Below, piece by piece: positions 1-8,237 of a stretch of DNA of 64,000 nucleotides; the stretch's first letter is position 1, and every line of letters begins with the position of its first letter. The notes under the pieces are model-generated. The model was not told where the DNA came from, made no database searches, and worked only from the letters and a program-made list of their open reading frames with translations. The translations under genes were made by a program, and so were the position numbers. Source of the DNA: Rhizobium sp. FKY42 (GTDB lineage: Bacteria > Pseudomonadota > Alphaproteobacteria > Rhizobiales > Rhizobiaceae); NCBI RefSeq assembly GCF_005222835.1, contig NZ_STGA01000006.1:62001-126000 (forward strand), given 5' to 3'.

Positions 1-26
1 GTCATGTTGCCTTGCACCAGAACGGC

Positions 27-650
27 TTAGCAGAAACCGGACTGCTTTAACAATTGGTAGGCCTGTATCACAGCCCTAAATCGTTCTTCCGAACCGCGAT
101 CGCCGCCGTTCGCATCCGGATGGTGCTTCTTGACCAGTTCCTTGTAGCGGCTCTTGATTTCTGCAGCCGTTGCTGCTGCCGTCAAGCCCATTGTGTCGAA
201 AGCTTTCGCTTCCAGTGTCTTTACCTTGCGAACCGCCGTCTGCGTTCCCGCTGCAGCGCCGCCCTCGCGTACGAAACCGAACGGATCCTTGACGCGATTG
301 AAGCTGGCCGCCGAACCGGAGCGCGTGGACGCATGGCGCGGCGCATCTTTCGCCGCCTTGTTGACGCCGATGGTCCAGGTGGGGCGATGGCCGGTGATCG
401 CCTCCTTCTGGTAGCGCGCGATCTCGCTGTCCGACAGGCCGGAGAAGTAGTTGTAACCCTTGTTGTATTCCTTCACATGCTCGAAACAGAACAGGAAGAA
501 CTGGTTTTCGGCATTGCGCCCCACGGGTGCCCGATGAACGCCCGGCTTGTCGCACCCGTCCCACTGGCAGGTCGGCGTCTGCGGTGCCGCATCCTGCTCA
601 CGTTTCCGGCGCGTCCGGATGCGGTCGAAATATTTGGAATCGAGTTTCAT
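27..650 (-). CDS. J-domain (DnaJ-like) protein with N-terminal Cys/His cluster
   Basis: The last ~55 residues form a J domain with the HPD tripeptide at about residues 177-179, followed by the helix ending in AYQLL. J domains stimulate the ATPase of DnaK-type Hsp70. The domain is C-terminal and there is no G/F region or classical zinc-finger repeat, so this is a specialised type III J protein and not DnaJ itself. The N-terminal half holds C28, C33, H39, C55 and H58, which could bind a metal (inference). It is divergent from the bolA-like gene across ~105 bases. The client is unknown. The J-domain assignment is firm and the cellular role is open. Confidence 0.88.
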   Translation of the reverse strand: MKLDSKYFDRIRTRRKREQDAAPQTPTCQWDGCDKPGVHRAPVGRNAENQFFLFCFEHVKEYNKGYNYFSGLSDSEIARYQKEAITGHRPTWTIGVNKAAKDAPRHASTRSGSAASFNRVKDPFGFVREGGAAAGTQTAVRKVKTLEAKAFDTMGLTAAATAAEIKSRYKELVKKHHPDANGGDRGSEERFRAVIQAYQLLKQSGFC

Positions 651-756
651 GTGGCCACATTATGGGGTGCAGGAAAGGTCAGAACAAGAATTGACAAACC
701 CCTTTGTTGCTGCTTTCTGGAGCGCCCTTTTCAACAACCAGCAGAGGCATTGAACC

Positions 757-1038
757 ATGTCCGTCCGTTCCCGAATCGAAGCGGTTCTACAGGAAAATCT
801 GGCGCCTCAGCGACTGGAAGTCATCAATGAGAGCCACCACCATGCGGGCCATCAACCGGACATGACCGGTGAAGGCGAAACCCATATGCGGGTGCGCATC
901 GTTTCGGAACGCTTTGCCGGAATGACCCGTCTTGCACGGCACCGGCTGGTCAACGAGCTTCTGAAACCCGAACTGGATGCAGGCCTGCATGCGCTTGCGG
1001 TGGAGCCCGCCGCTCCGGGCGAAGCGACGCGCTGGTAA
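757..1038 (+). CDS. BolA family protein
   Basis: A 93-residue protein with the BolA fold signature: an early ESHHHAGH stretch (residues ~26-32), the beta strand MRVRIVS, and the RLARHRLVNELL helix around residues 58-69 that contains the conserved histidine. BolA proteins partner monothiol glutaredoxins and take part in [2Fe-2S] handling and stress or iron responses. The gene is monocistronic, divergent from the J-domain gene, and convergent with the CorC-like gene only 8 bases after its stop. Which BolA subgroup it belongs to cannot be told from sequence alone. Confidence 0.93.
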   Translation: MSVRSRIEAVLQENLAPQRLEVINESHHHAGHQPDMTGEGETHMRVRIVSERFAGMTRLARHRLVNELLKPELDAGLHALAVEPAAPGEATRW

Positions 1039-1046
1039 GAAGCGTT

Positions 1047-2351
1047 CTACTGCCCCGGCGGCAGATCTTCCGCCGGGCGGATGCGCAGCTTGGTGATGCG
1101 GTTCTTCTCGCGCTTCATGATGATGAAGCGTTTGCCGTGGAAGGTGAAGGTCTGCCGCTCCTGCGGGATCAGCTTCGATTCGTGGATGACAAGACCGGCA
1201 ATCGTGGTCGCTTCCTCGTCCGGCAGTTTCCAGTCAAGCGCACGGTTCAAATCGCGAATCGGCACTGATCCATCGACGACGATGGAGCCGTCCGCTTCCT
1301 GACGAACCCCCTGGATCTCAAGATCATGCTCATCGGCAATATCGCCGACGATTTCTTCGAGGATATCCTCCAGCGTCACGATGCCCTGCACCTCGCCGTA
1401 TTCGTCCACCACGACGGCGAAATGCATTTTCTGCCGCAGAAAGGCGTTCAGCTGGTCCTTGAGGCTGGTCGTATCCGGCACGAACCACGGCTTCTGCGCT
1501 ATTTTGCCAATATCGAGGTCGCGCGGCTCCATATCGGGCTCGGCCAGCGCCCGCAGCAAATCCTTGGCATGAACGATGCCGATGATGTTTTCCGTCGAGC
1601 CACGCCAGAGCGGCATGCGGGTGAACGGGCTTTCCAGCACCGTGCGCACAATGACTTCGGGTGGATCGTCAGCATTGATGGCCCGCATGACTGTGCGGTG
1701 CTTCATCACATCGGAAACTTCCAGTTCCTCAAGATCCAGAAGCCCGCCCAGCCGGTCGCGATCCGCCTTGATGACGGAGCCTTCGCGATGCAGGAGGTCG
1801 AGAGCGCCGCGCAGTTCCTCATGCGCCGTCAGCATGGAAACTTCCTGCGAAAGCCGAATGCCGAACAGCGACAGAATGAAACGAACAATGGCGTTAACGG
1901 CGCTTGAGAGCGGCCCCGCAATCGCCACGAATATCCGCACAACAGGCGCAACGGCAATGGCGAACCGGTCCGGCGCCGAAATCGCCCAGCTCTTCGGCAG
2001 AACTTCCGAGAAGATGACGAGCAACACCGTCATGACAATCGTCGCAATGGCGACGCCGGAGGGGCCCAGCAGCCCGAGAAACAGACTGGTGGTCAGCGAA
2101 GAAGCAAGGATGTTGACGAGATTGTTGCCGATCAGCAGCGCACCGATCAACCGGTCGCGCCGCTCGATCAAGCGGCTCACGAGCCCCGCGCGTTCGTCAC
2201 CATTGGCTTCCAGCGTATGCATCCGGGAACGGGACGCCGCCGTCAGTGCCGTTTCAGAGCCGGAAAAGAACGCCGAGAACCCGATCAACAACAGGATCGA
2301 GATCAGCGTCAGCCAGTATTCCGCAAGGAAGCCATACAGCTGGTCAAACAT
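1047..2351 (-). CDS. Hemolysin C/CorC family membrane protein (DUF21-CBS-CorC_HlyC)
   Basis: A 434-residue protein with three blocks. An N-terminal DUF21 region (about residues 1-190) has several hydrophobic segments. A pair of CBS domains follows (roughly 205-330, including the LEDILEEIVGDIADEHD signature). A C-terminal CorC_HlyC domain (about 345-425) completes it. Relatives act in Mg2+/Co2+ homeostasis or efflux, and the historic name 'hemolysin' has little functional weight. Its start codon abuts the aroB stop (shared position 2351), so it is translated downstream of aroK-aroB in the same operon. The transported substrate is not predictable here. Confidence 0.92.
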   Translation of the reverse strand: MFDQLYGFLAEYWLTLISILLLIGFSAFFSGSETALTAASRSRMHTLEANGDERAGLVSRLIERRDRLIGALLIGNNLVNILASSLTTSLFLGLLGPSGVAIATIVMTVLLVIFSEVLPKSWAISAPDRFAIAVAPVVRIFVAIAGPLSSAVNAIVRFILSLFGIRLSQEVSMLTAHEELRGALDLLHREGSVIKADRDRLGGLLDLEELEVSDVMKHRTVMRAINADDPPEVIVRTVLESPFTRMPLWRGSTENIIGIVHAKDLLRALAEPDMEPRDLDIGKIAQKPWFVPDTTSLKDQLNAFLRQKMHFAVVVDEYGEVQGIVTLEDILEEIVGDIADEHDLEIQGVRQEADGSIVVDGSVPIRDLNRALDWKLPDEEATTIAGLVIHESKLIPQERQTFTFHGKRFIIMKREKNRITKLRIRPAEDLPPGQ

Positions 2352-3484
2352 TACCGCGCCAAGGTCTCCTTCAGGAAGAGCTCGACCTCCGATGCCGCAA
2401 CATCGTTGGCAACGAAGCTCTGGCCGATCCCATGAGTCAGGATAAAGGTCAGCTTGCCGCTCTTGACCTTTTTGTCCTGCGCAATCGCATCCATCAGCAC
2501 ATCGGTTGGGGGTAACTCGCCCGGAATATCCGATATCTCGGTAGGCAACCCAACGGCCTTAAGATGTGCTTCCACACGCTTGGCGTCATCGGTGCTGGCA
2601 AGATTGAGGCGCGCTGAGAAACGATGCGCCAGAACCATGCCGATCGCGACACCCTCGCCATGCACAAGTCGACTGCTGTCATACTGCGTGGCGGCTTCCA
2701 GCGCGTGGCCGAAGGTATGGCCTAGGTTGAGCAGCGCGCGGCGTCCGGTTTCACGCTCATCTTCAACCACGACATCCGCCTTGGACTGGCAGCTGATGGC
2801 GATTGCCTCTGCCCGCGCAGATCCACCCGCAAAGACTTCCCGCCAGTTTTTCTCCAGCCATTCGAAAAAGTCCGGCCGGTCGATGAGGCCATATTTGGCG
2901 ACTTCGGCGTAACCGGCGCGAAACTCGCGCTCGCTCAGACTATCGAGCGCACTTGTATCCGACAGCACCAGATCCGGCTGGTGAAAGACGCCCAGCAGGT
3001 TCTTGCCGTGGCGCGAATTGATGCCGGTCTTGCCGCCGACGGACGAATCCACCTGCGACAGAAGCGAGGTCGGGATCTGCACGAAGCGAACACCGCGCCG
3101 GACAATCCCCGCCGCAAAGCCCGCGAGATCGCCGATCACGCCGCCACCCAGCGCGATGATGGCATCGTTGCGCTCGATGCGCGCGGAAAGCGCCATGTCG
3201 CAGACGGCGGCCAGCGGCTCAAGGCTCTTGGTCTTTTCACCCGGCGGCAGTGTCAGCGATACCGTCTCAACGCCATCCGTCTGAAGGCTGTCCACCAGCC
3301 GGTCGAGATAGTGGCTTGCGACATTCTCATCCGTCACGATCGCTGCCTTGCGAACTTTCAGGCGCGAGGTGATTTCACCGCCGGCATGGCTTATGAGATC
3401 CGGCCCGATCAGGATGTCGTATGCCCGATCTCCCAATGGCACATGAACCACACGCTCGTTTTCACGCGATAATGTTACAGTCAC
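2351..3484 (-). CDS. aroB: 3-dehydroquinate synthase
   Basis: Second step of the shikimate pathway: converts DAHP to 3-dehydroquinate with NAD and a divalent metal in the cytosol. Visible motifs are the NAD-binding GGGVIGDLAGF segment (residues ~113-123), the IPTSLLSQVDSSVGGKTG block (~137-154), and metal ligands in GHTFGH (~255-260) and HGEG (~275-278). The length of 377 is normal. It lies 3 bases downstream of aroK, the common alphaproteobacterial aroK-aroB pairing, and runs into the CorC-like gene. Certain family call. Confidence 0.98.
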   Translation of the reverse strand: MTVTLSRENERVVHVPLGDRAYDILIGPDLISHAGGEITSRLKVRKAAIVTDENVASHYLDRLVDSLQTDGVETVSLTLPPGEKTKSLEPLAAVCDMALSARIERNDAIIALGGGVIGDLAGFAAGIVRRGVRFVQIPTSLLSQVDSSVGGKTGINSRHGKNLLGVFHQPDLVLSDTSALDSLSEREFRAGYAEVAKYGLIDRPDFFEWLEKNWREVFAGGSARAEAIAISCQSKADVVVEDERETGRRALLNLGHTFGHALEAATQYDSSRLVHGEGVAIGMVLAHRFSARLNLASTDDAKRVEAHLKAVGLPTEISDIPGELPPTDVLMDAIAQDKKVKSGKLTFILTHGIGQSFVANDVAASEVELFLKETLAR

Positions 3485-3487
3485 TTC

Positions 3488-4087
3488 TCAACGCCCCTCG
3501 CCCAGCGACGCAACGGCCGCCAGCACTTCATTCGCAACGATTTCCTTGCGCACATCGCGCGATTCCACCGTCAGATCGGATTCGGAATAGATCGGGTAAC
3601 GCTGGTTCATCAGGTTTTCCAGCGTCTGCTTAGGGTTTTCGGTTTTCAGCAGCGGGCGATGATCGCGCTTATTGACACGCTCCCAGAGAATGTCGAGATC
3701 CGCCCGCAGCCAGACGGATACGCCGCCGCGCTTGATGACGCTACGCGTCCGCTCGTTGATGAAAGCGCCGCCACCCGTCGAGATCACACGCGGACCACCC
3801 TTCAGCAACCGCTCGATCACGCGGGTTTCCAGCGCGCGAAACTCCGACTCGCCATAGCTCGCAAACAGCTCGGAAATCGTCATGCGGGAAACGCGCTCGA
3901 TTTCCACGTCGGTGTCGACGAAGGGTAACGACAACTGCTGGGCAACCATACGCCCGATGACGGATTTGCCAGCCCCCATCAGGCCGATGAAAATGAGGTT
4001 GCGACGACCGAGAGCCGCGCGCGCCTGCTCGACCAGCGGATTGATGCCGAGTGCAGGCTTCGTGATATCGGGCATCGAATTGGACAT
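3488..4087 (-). CDS. aroK: Shikimate kinase
   Basis: Phosphorylates shikimate with ATP in the shikimate pathway. The Walker A motif GLMGAGKS is at residues ~35-42, followed by the substrate-binding DTD (~58-60) and a GGGAF segment. An in-frame ORF extends further upstream, but I choose the ATG at 4087 because GAGAGG sits 5 bases before it, and because this gives 199 residues, in keeping with rhizobial AroK proteins that carry a ~25-residue N-terminal extension. It is the first gene of aroK-aroB-corC-like and divergent from the small membrane gene and xerD. Confidence 0.96.
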   Translation of the reverse strand: MSNSMPDITKPALGINPLVEQARAALGRRNLIFIGLMGAGKSVIGRMVAQQLSLPFVDTDVEIERVSRMTISELFASYGESEFRALETRVIERLLKGGPRVISTGGGAFINERTRSVIKRGGVSVWLRADLDILWERVNKRDHRPLLKTENPKQTLENLMNQRYPIYSESDLTVESRDVRKEIVANEVLAAVASLGEGR

Positions 4088-4261
4088 GGGCCTCTCAATA
4101 GTCCACAAGATCAGAACCCTATCGACAAATGATTGTTCAGCGTCAAGCACCGGCACAGGGCTTGACACCATAATCACGCCAAATCTCTCACATCTTGCAT
4201 GCGGCCTTGCACCTTTGAGCATCAATGTCGATAAATGCGCGGCGACAATCCGGAGCGCTCC

Positions 4262-4465
4262 ATGCCAACACTCTTCCGTTTCCTGTTTACCATTGGCGTC
4301 ATTGTGGGCCTCGTCTACGCGGGACTTTTTGCTTTAGCCATCTTCGTGGAACCGCGCGAACGCGATGTGACGGTGCGAATTCCTTCGGAACGACTGAACC
4401 CGTCGCAGACACCACCAGCAGCACCGGCAGCAGCACCGGCAGCGCCCGCCGCAGGCACACCATGA
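4262..4465 (+). CDS. Small single-pass membrane protein, unknown function
   Basis: A 67-residue protein with one strongly hydrophobic segment (residues ~4-30), then a charged stretch and an Ala/Pro-rich tail (residues ~52-67). The ATG at 4262 puts the membrane segment right at the N-terminus; an upstream in-frame ATG at 4235 would only add a polar nonapeptide. Its stop overlaps the xerD start (ATGA), so the two are translationally coupled. No known domain is recognised. Small proteins of this type between aroK and xerD are familiar from rhizobial genomes (recollection, not searched). Confidence 0.72.
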   Translation: MPTLFRFLFTIGVIVGLVYAGLFALAIFVEPRERDVTVRIPSERLNPSQTPPAAPAAAPAAPAAGTP

Positions 4466-5409
4466 GCGATCGCTCCCACGCGCATCTGGAAGCCTTTCTG
4501 GAAATGATGAGCGCCGAGCGAGGCTCGGCTGAAAACACGCTGTCTTCCTATGAACGCGATCTGGATGATCTGTCGTCGTTTCTTTCCGAGAAGAAGACCT
4601 CTCTTCTGAAAGCGGACAGCAACGATCTCGGCGCTTACATTGCTCACCTCGCAAAGCAGGGCTACGCCGCCTCATCGCAGGCGCGGCGGCTTTCCGCGAT
4701 ACGGCAGTTCTACAAGTTTCTGTTTGCGGAAAACATTCGCGGCGATGATCCAAGCTCCATTCTCGACGCACCAAAAAAACCGCAGTCCATCCCGAAAATC
4801 CTGAGCGAGGCCGATGTAAGCCGCCTTCTGGAACGGGCGCAGGCAGAGGCCGCGGAAGAAGGCCCCGGACGGCAGCTTCGTCTTCGCATGCTTGCGCTGC
4901 TGGAACTTCTCTATGCCACGGGCATGCGCGTGAGCGAACTCGTGTCGCTGCCGGCAAAGGTACTGGATCAGGAAGGCCGCTTTCTCATTATCCGCGGAAA
5001 GGGCAACAAGGAACGTCTGGTTCCGTTGTCCCGATCCGCCATGAAGGCGCTGGCAGACTATGCAGACGCGCGGCGCGCAGCGATCGCAGCCGGGGATATC
5101 GACAGCCCATGGCTCTTCTCCGCCAGCAGCGAACAAGGCTTCCTGCCACGCCAGGTATTTGCCCGCGACCTTAAAAGCCTGGCCGGACGGGCAGGCATCC
5201 GGGCCGCGACGATCTCGCCCCACGTACTGCGCCATGCCTTTGCCAGTCATCTTTTGCAAAACGGTGCGGACCTGCGCGTGGTGCAGGAACTCCTTGGACA
5301 TTCAGATATTTCAACCACGCAAATCTATACGCATGTATTGGAAGAACGGCTCAGAGAAGTGGTTGAAACGCATCACCCTCTTGCAAAAGGCGCGAAAAAC
5401 CCTGATTAG
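4462..5409 (+). CDS. xerD: Site-specific tyrosine recombinase XerD
   Basis: A 315-residue tyrosine recombinase that with XerC resolves chromosome dimers at dif, near the FtsK-loaded septum. The SAM-like core-binding domain covers residues ~5-90 and the catalytic domain ~110-300. Catalytic residues are visible: R156 (GMRVSEL), K180, H254 and R257 (HVLRHAF), H280 (LLGHSDIS) and Tyr289 (TTQIYTHV). The ATG at 4462 overlaps the preceding small gene by four bases; a longer in-frame ORF from 4225 is a read-through artefact. I call it XerD and not XerC because the second recombinase at 60.7 kb is more XerC-like. Confidence 0.95.
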   Translation: MSDRSHAHLEAFLEMMSAERGSAENTLSSYERDLDDLSSFLSEKKTSLLKADSNDLGAYIAHLAKQGYAASSQARRLSAIRQFYKFLFAENIRGDDPSSILDAPKKPQSIPKILSEADVSRLLERAQAEAAEEGPGRQLRLRMLALLELLYATGMRVSELVSLPAKVLDQEGRFLIIRGKGNKERLVPLSRSAMKALADYADARRAAIAAGDIDSPWLFSASSEQGFLPRQVFARDLKSLAGRAGIRAATISPHVLRHAFASHLLQNGADLRVVQELLGHSDISTTQIYTHVLEERLREVVETHHPLAKGAKNPD

Positions 5410-5448
5410 AGCGCGGCACGGCCGCCAAACGATCGGAAAACGGAGCTC

Positions 5449-6402
5449 ATGCATAACGATCTCGACTTCGAAAAGCCCATCTCCGACCTGGAGGCGAAAA
5501 TCCACGAGCTGAAGAAGCTTGCGGCGGAAGATGAGAGCATCGATACGTCCGAAGAGGTTCAGCGCCTGGAACAACGGATCCAGGAAGCGACACGCGACGT
5601 GTACTCCAAGCTGACGCCTGCGCAGAAGACGATGGTGGCCCGTACGGCCCGCCGTCCGCATTTTCTGGACTATGCAAGCCGGTTGTTCACGGAATTCACG
5701 CCCCTGGCCGGCGACCGCTCATTTGGCGAAGACGCAGCCATCCAGGCGGGTCTTGCCCGTTTCCATGGCCAGCCCGTTGCGGTGATCGGCCAGGAAAAAG
5801 GCAACGACACGAAATCCCGCATCAAGCACAATTTCGGTAGCCCCCGTCCAGAAGGATACCGCAAGGCGATCCGCGTGATGGAAATGGCAGACCGCTTCGG
5901 CCTTCCCGTGATTTCGTTGGTCGATACGGCTGGAGCCTATCCGGGCGTCGGTGCAGAAGAGCGCGGACAGGCGGAAGCCATCGCCCGTTCGACCGAGATG
6001 TGCCTTGGCATCAAGGTGCCTATGGTGTCGGTCGTGATTGGCGAGGGCGGCTCCGGCGGCGCAATCGCCATTGCCGCGGCCAACAAGGTCTACATGCTGG
6101 AACACGCAATCTATTCCGTGATCTCGCCGGAAGGCGCGGCCTCCATTCTCTGGCGCGACGCAACACGCGCCCGCGAAGCGGCAACGGCGATGAAGATCAC
6201 CGCGCAGGATCTGAAGGCGCTCGGCGTGATCGATGATATCATCCCCGAGCCGCTGGGCGGCGCGCATCGTGATCCGGAAGCCGCCATCGATGCGACCGGT
6301 GACGTGATCAAGGCTGCTCTCGCTGATCTTGGCAAGCTATCGCCCGAAGCCGTTCGGAAAGCGCGCCGCGAGAAATTTCTGGCTATTGGCCGCAATCTCT
6401 GA
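5449..6402 (+). CDS. accA: Acetyl-CoA carboxylase carboxyltransferase alpha subunit
   Basis: Transfers the carboxyl group from carboxybiotin-BCCP to acetyl-CoA, with AccD, to give malonyl-CoA for fatty acid synthesis. The 317-residue protein has the typical N-terminal [13 protein letters not shown] helix, the [13 protein letters not shown] block and the active-site [10 protein letters not shown] loop (about residues 199-208), followed by [13 protein letters not shown]. It lies 39 bases after xerD on the same strand and is followed by a hairpin, so it probably closes this transcription unit. Confidence 0.98.
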   Translation: MHNDLDFEKPISDLEAKIHELKKLAAEDESIDTSEEVQRLEQRIQEATRDVYSKLTPAQKTMVARTARRPHFLDYASRLFTEFTPLAGDRSFGEDAAIQAGLARFHGQPVAVIGQEKGNDTKSRIKHNFGSPRPEGYRKAIRVMEMADRFGLPVISLVDTAGAYPGVGAEERGQAEAIARSTEMCLGIKVPMVSVVIGEGGSGGAIAIAAANKVYMLEHAIYSVISPEGAASILWRDATRAREAATAMKITAQDLKALGVIDDIIPEPLGGAHRDPEAAIDATGDVIKAALADLGKLSPEAVRKARREKFLAIGRNL

Positions 6403-6434
6403 TGAAATATCGGAAAGATCCGGAAAATCCGGGT

Positions 6435-6457
6435 CTTTCGCCCTGACTGGGCGAAAG
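6435..6457 (+). terminator. Hairpin after accA, possible terminator
   Basis: A perfect 9-bp stem (CTTTCGCCC / GGGCGAAAG) with a 5-base loop lies 33 bases after the accA stop. It lacks a clear T-run (CTTGCAAGC follows), so intrinsic termination is likely but not certain. Confidence 0.5.
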
Positions 6458-6477
6458 CTTGCAAGCATGTCAGCACC

Positions 6478-6501
6478 CTTAACCGTGCTGAAGCGGTTAA
6501 G
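6478..6501. promoter_or_regulatory. 8-bp inverted repeat upstream of the L,D-transpeptidase gene
   Basis: CTTAACCG and CGGTTAAG form a perfect inverted repeat around an 8-base spacer, about 90 bases upstream of the lipoprotein gene. Each arm contains TTAACC, which resembles a CtrA half-site (consensus TTAACCAT or TTAA-N7-TTAA), but the arrangement is not a canonical CtrA box. It may be an operator or simply a hairpin. Confidence 0.35.
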
Positions 6502-6591
6502 AGAATGTAAAGCTTACCGCTTTATTATCGTGAAAATACTGGGTATTAGGATGAACCTGAACCTGTAGCCCGATTGACGTGATCAGTTCCG

Positions 6592-7983
6592 ATGCGCTTG
6601 AAACATATCGCCTACATTCTCCTGATGGCCACCGCGCTGGCTGGTTGTAACGATACGATCGATACGGCCACGATTGACCTTTCCAAGGTCAAGAACAAGA
6701 CGGAGCAACCTCTGCCCGACCGCCTGGTTGCGGAAATGCAGAAGCGCAACATGCCGCGCAATTCACCGATCATGATTCGTGTCTTCAAGGAAGAAGGCAA
6801 GATGGAGATCTGGAAGGCGCGTGCCGACAACCGCTTCGAGAAGATCACCGATTACGACATCTGTGCCTGGTCCGGCAAACTGGGCCCCAAGGTGAAGGAA
6901 GGCGACCGCCAGGCGCCCGAAGGTTTCTACAATCTGACGCCTGCGCATCTGAACCCGAACTCCAAATATTACCTAGCGATCAATACCGGGTTTCCGAACC
7001 GTTACGATGCAGCCAATGGCCGCACCGGTTCCAACCTCATGATCCATGGCGCCTGCTCGTCTTCGGGCTGCTATTCGATGACCGATGAGCAGATCCTCGA
7101 GATCTACGCCTTCGCGCGCGACGCCTTCAAGGGCGGCCAGTCCAGCGTGCAACTACAGGCCTTCCCCTTCCGCATGACCGCGGAAAACATGGCGCGCCAT
7201 CGCACCAGCGAGAACTATGATTTCTGGAAGATGCTGAAGGTCGGTTACGACAATTTCGAGGTGACCAAGCGTCCGCCGGAAGTTGCCGTCTGCGGCAAGA
7301 AATACGTCTTCAATCAGGAAATGCAGGGAACGCCCTCTGCCGGTGCCGCCTGCCCGCCGATGTCGACCCCGCCTGCCCTGTCTGCAGCACTGTCTGCCTA
7401 TGACAAACAGTACGAGTTGGCCTATGCCAAGGCTATGGAAAAGCTTGACGGCATGGTGTGGTACGAACCGACCGAAGCCGAGCGCAAGGCTGTGGTTGCC
7501 GACAAGCGCAAGGGTAAGAGCATTGAATACGCGCCGACCGGCACGTCCCTGGCGGCCGGAAAACTGGTCAAGCAGGAAGAGTTCGATGCACTAATGGCCG
7601 CTCGCCTGAACAAGGCGGCGAAGCCCGCTCCGGGCACCATGCTGGCCTCTGCGGCACCTGGCGGCGCCGCTGCAAAGCAAGGCCGCGTGACAATGACGGG
7701 TTCGGTTCCCGGGCAGCGCTCCACCATGAGCGTAGCGAGCGCCATGGGAAGTGGAGCGCCAGCAGCAGGCCCGATGGCCGTCAGCGCACCGGCACACGCA
7801 CCTTCGAACAGTCAGTTTGCTTCCATGCAGAAGCAGCCGGGTGCCGGACATTCGTCCGGTAACGCCGCTGCGAGGTCCACAGGCCAGGCACCGGTTCCAA
7901 CGCAGAACCCGATGGCCTATGCCTCGGTTCAGCAGACGGCCACGCAGGAAGACCTCAAGAAGCCCTTCTGGAAGTTCTGGTAA
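6592..7983 (+). CDS. YafK/DpaA-type L,D-transpeptidase-fold lipoprotein with long disordered tail
   Basis: The N-terminus is a lipoprotein signal with lipobox LAGC (Cys19), so the protein should be membrane-anchored facing the periplasm. The YkuD-type catalytic segment IHGACSSSGCYSM gives H152 and nucleophile Cys160; the CYSMTD form is that of the YafK/DpaA subgroup, which in E. coli cleaves the peptidoglycan-Lpp linkage. From about residue 340 the protein is Ala/Pro/Ser/Gly-rich and ends in KKPFWKFW. At 463 residues it is nearly twice E. coli YafK (~246). It precedes tusA by 8 bases. The fold is sure; whether it links or cleaves is not. Confidence 0.88.
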   Translation: MRLKHIAYILLMATALAGCNDTIDTATIDLSKVKNKTEQPLPDRLVAEMQKRNMPRNSPIMIRVFKEEGKMEIWKARADNRFEKITDYDICAWSGKLGPKVKEGDRQAPEGFYNLTPAHLNPNSKYYLAINTGFPNRYDAANGRTGSNLMIHGACSSSGCYSMTDEQILEIYAFARDAFKGGQSSVQLQAFPFRMTAENMARHRTSENYDFWKMLKVGYDNFEVTKRPPEVAVCGKKYVFNQEMQGTPSAGAACPPMSTPPALSAALSAYDKQYELAYAKAMEKLDGMVWYEPTEAERKAVVADKRKGKSIEYAPTGTSLAAGKLVKQEEFDALMAARLNKAAKPAPGTMLASAAPGGAAAKQGRVTMTGSVPGQRSTMSVASAMGSGAPAAGPMAVSAPAHAPSNSQFASMQKQPGAGHSSGNAAARSTGQAPVPTQNPMAYASVQQTATQEDLKKPFWKFW

Positions 7984-7991
7984 TTACCTCG

Positions 7992-8216
7992 ATGTCGGGG
8001 GAGATCTACGATCTGCGCGGGCTGAAATGCCCGCTCCCGGTTTTGAAAACTCGCAAGAAATTATCAGCAATGCCAAGTGGTAGCGAACTGGTGATCGAGA
8101 CAACCGATCCGCTGGCGGGTATCGACATTCCACATTTCTGCCGCGAGAACGGCCATGCGCTCGTATTGAGCGAGCGCACCGAAAGCGGCCACCGTTTCAC
8201 CATTCGCAGGGCTTGA
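7992..8216 (+). CDS. TusA-family sulfurtransferase
   Basis: A 74-residue SirA/TusA fold protein with the CPLP motif at residues 13-16, whose Cys13 would carry persulfide sulfur. TusA proteins relay sulfur in tRNA 2-thiolation, molybdopterin-related or other sulfur-transfer routes; the partner cannot be inferred from the neighbours. It starts 8 bases after the transpeptidase gene and is convergent with the CobW gene. Confidence 0.92.
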   Translation: MSGEIYDLRGLKCPLPVLKTRKKLSAMPSGSELVIETTDPLAGIDIPHFCRENGHALVLSERTESGHRFTIRRA

Positions 8217-8237
8217 GCAGTCCAGCCGCGTGCCGTT

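Noticed and set aside
4162..4190. TTGACA as a -35 element for the small gene before xerD
   Set aside because: No acceptable -10 hexamer at 16-18 bases spacing.
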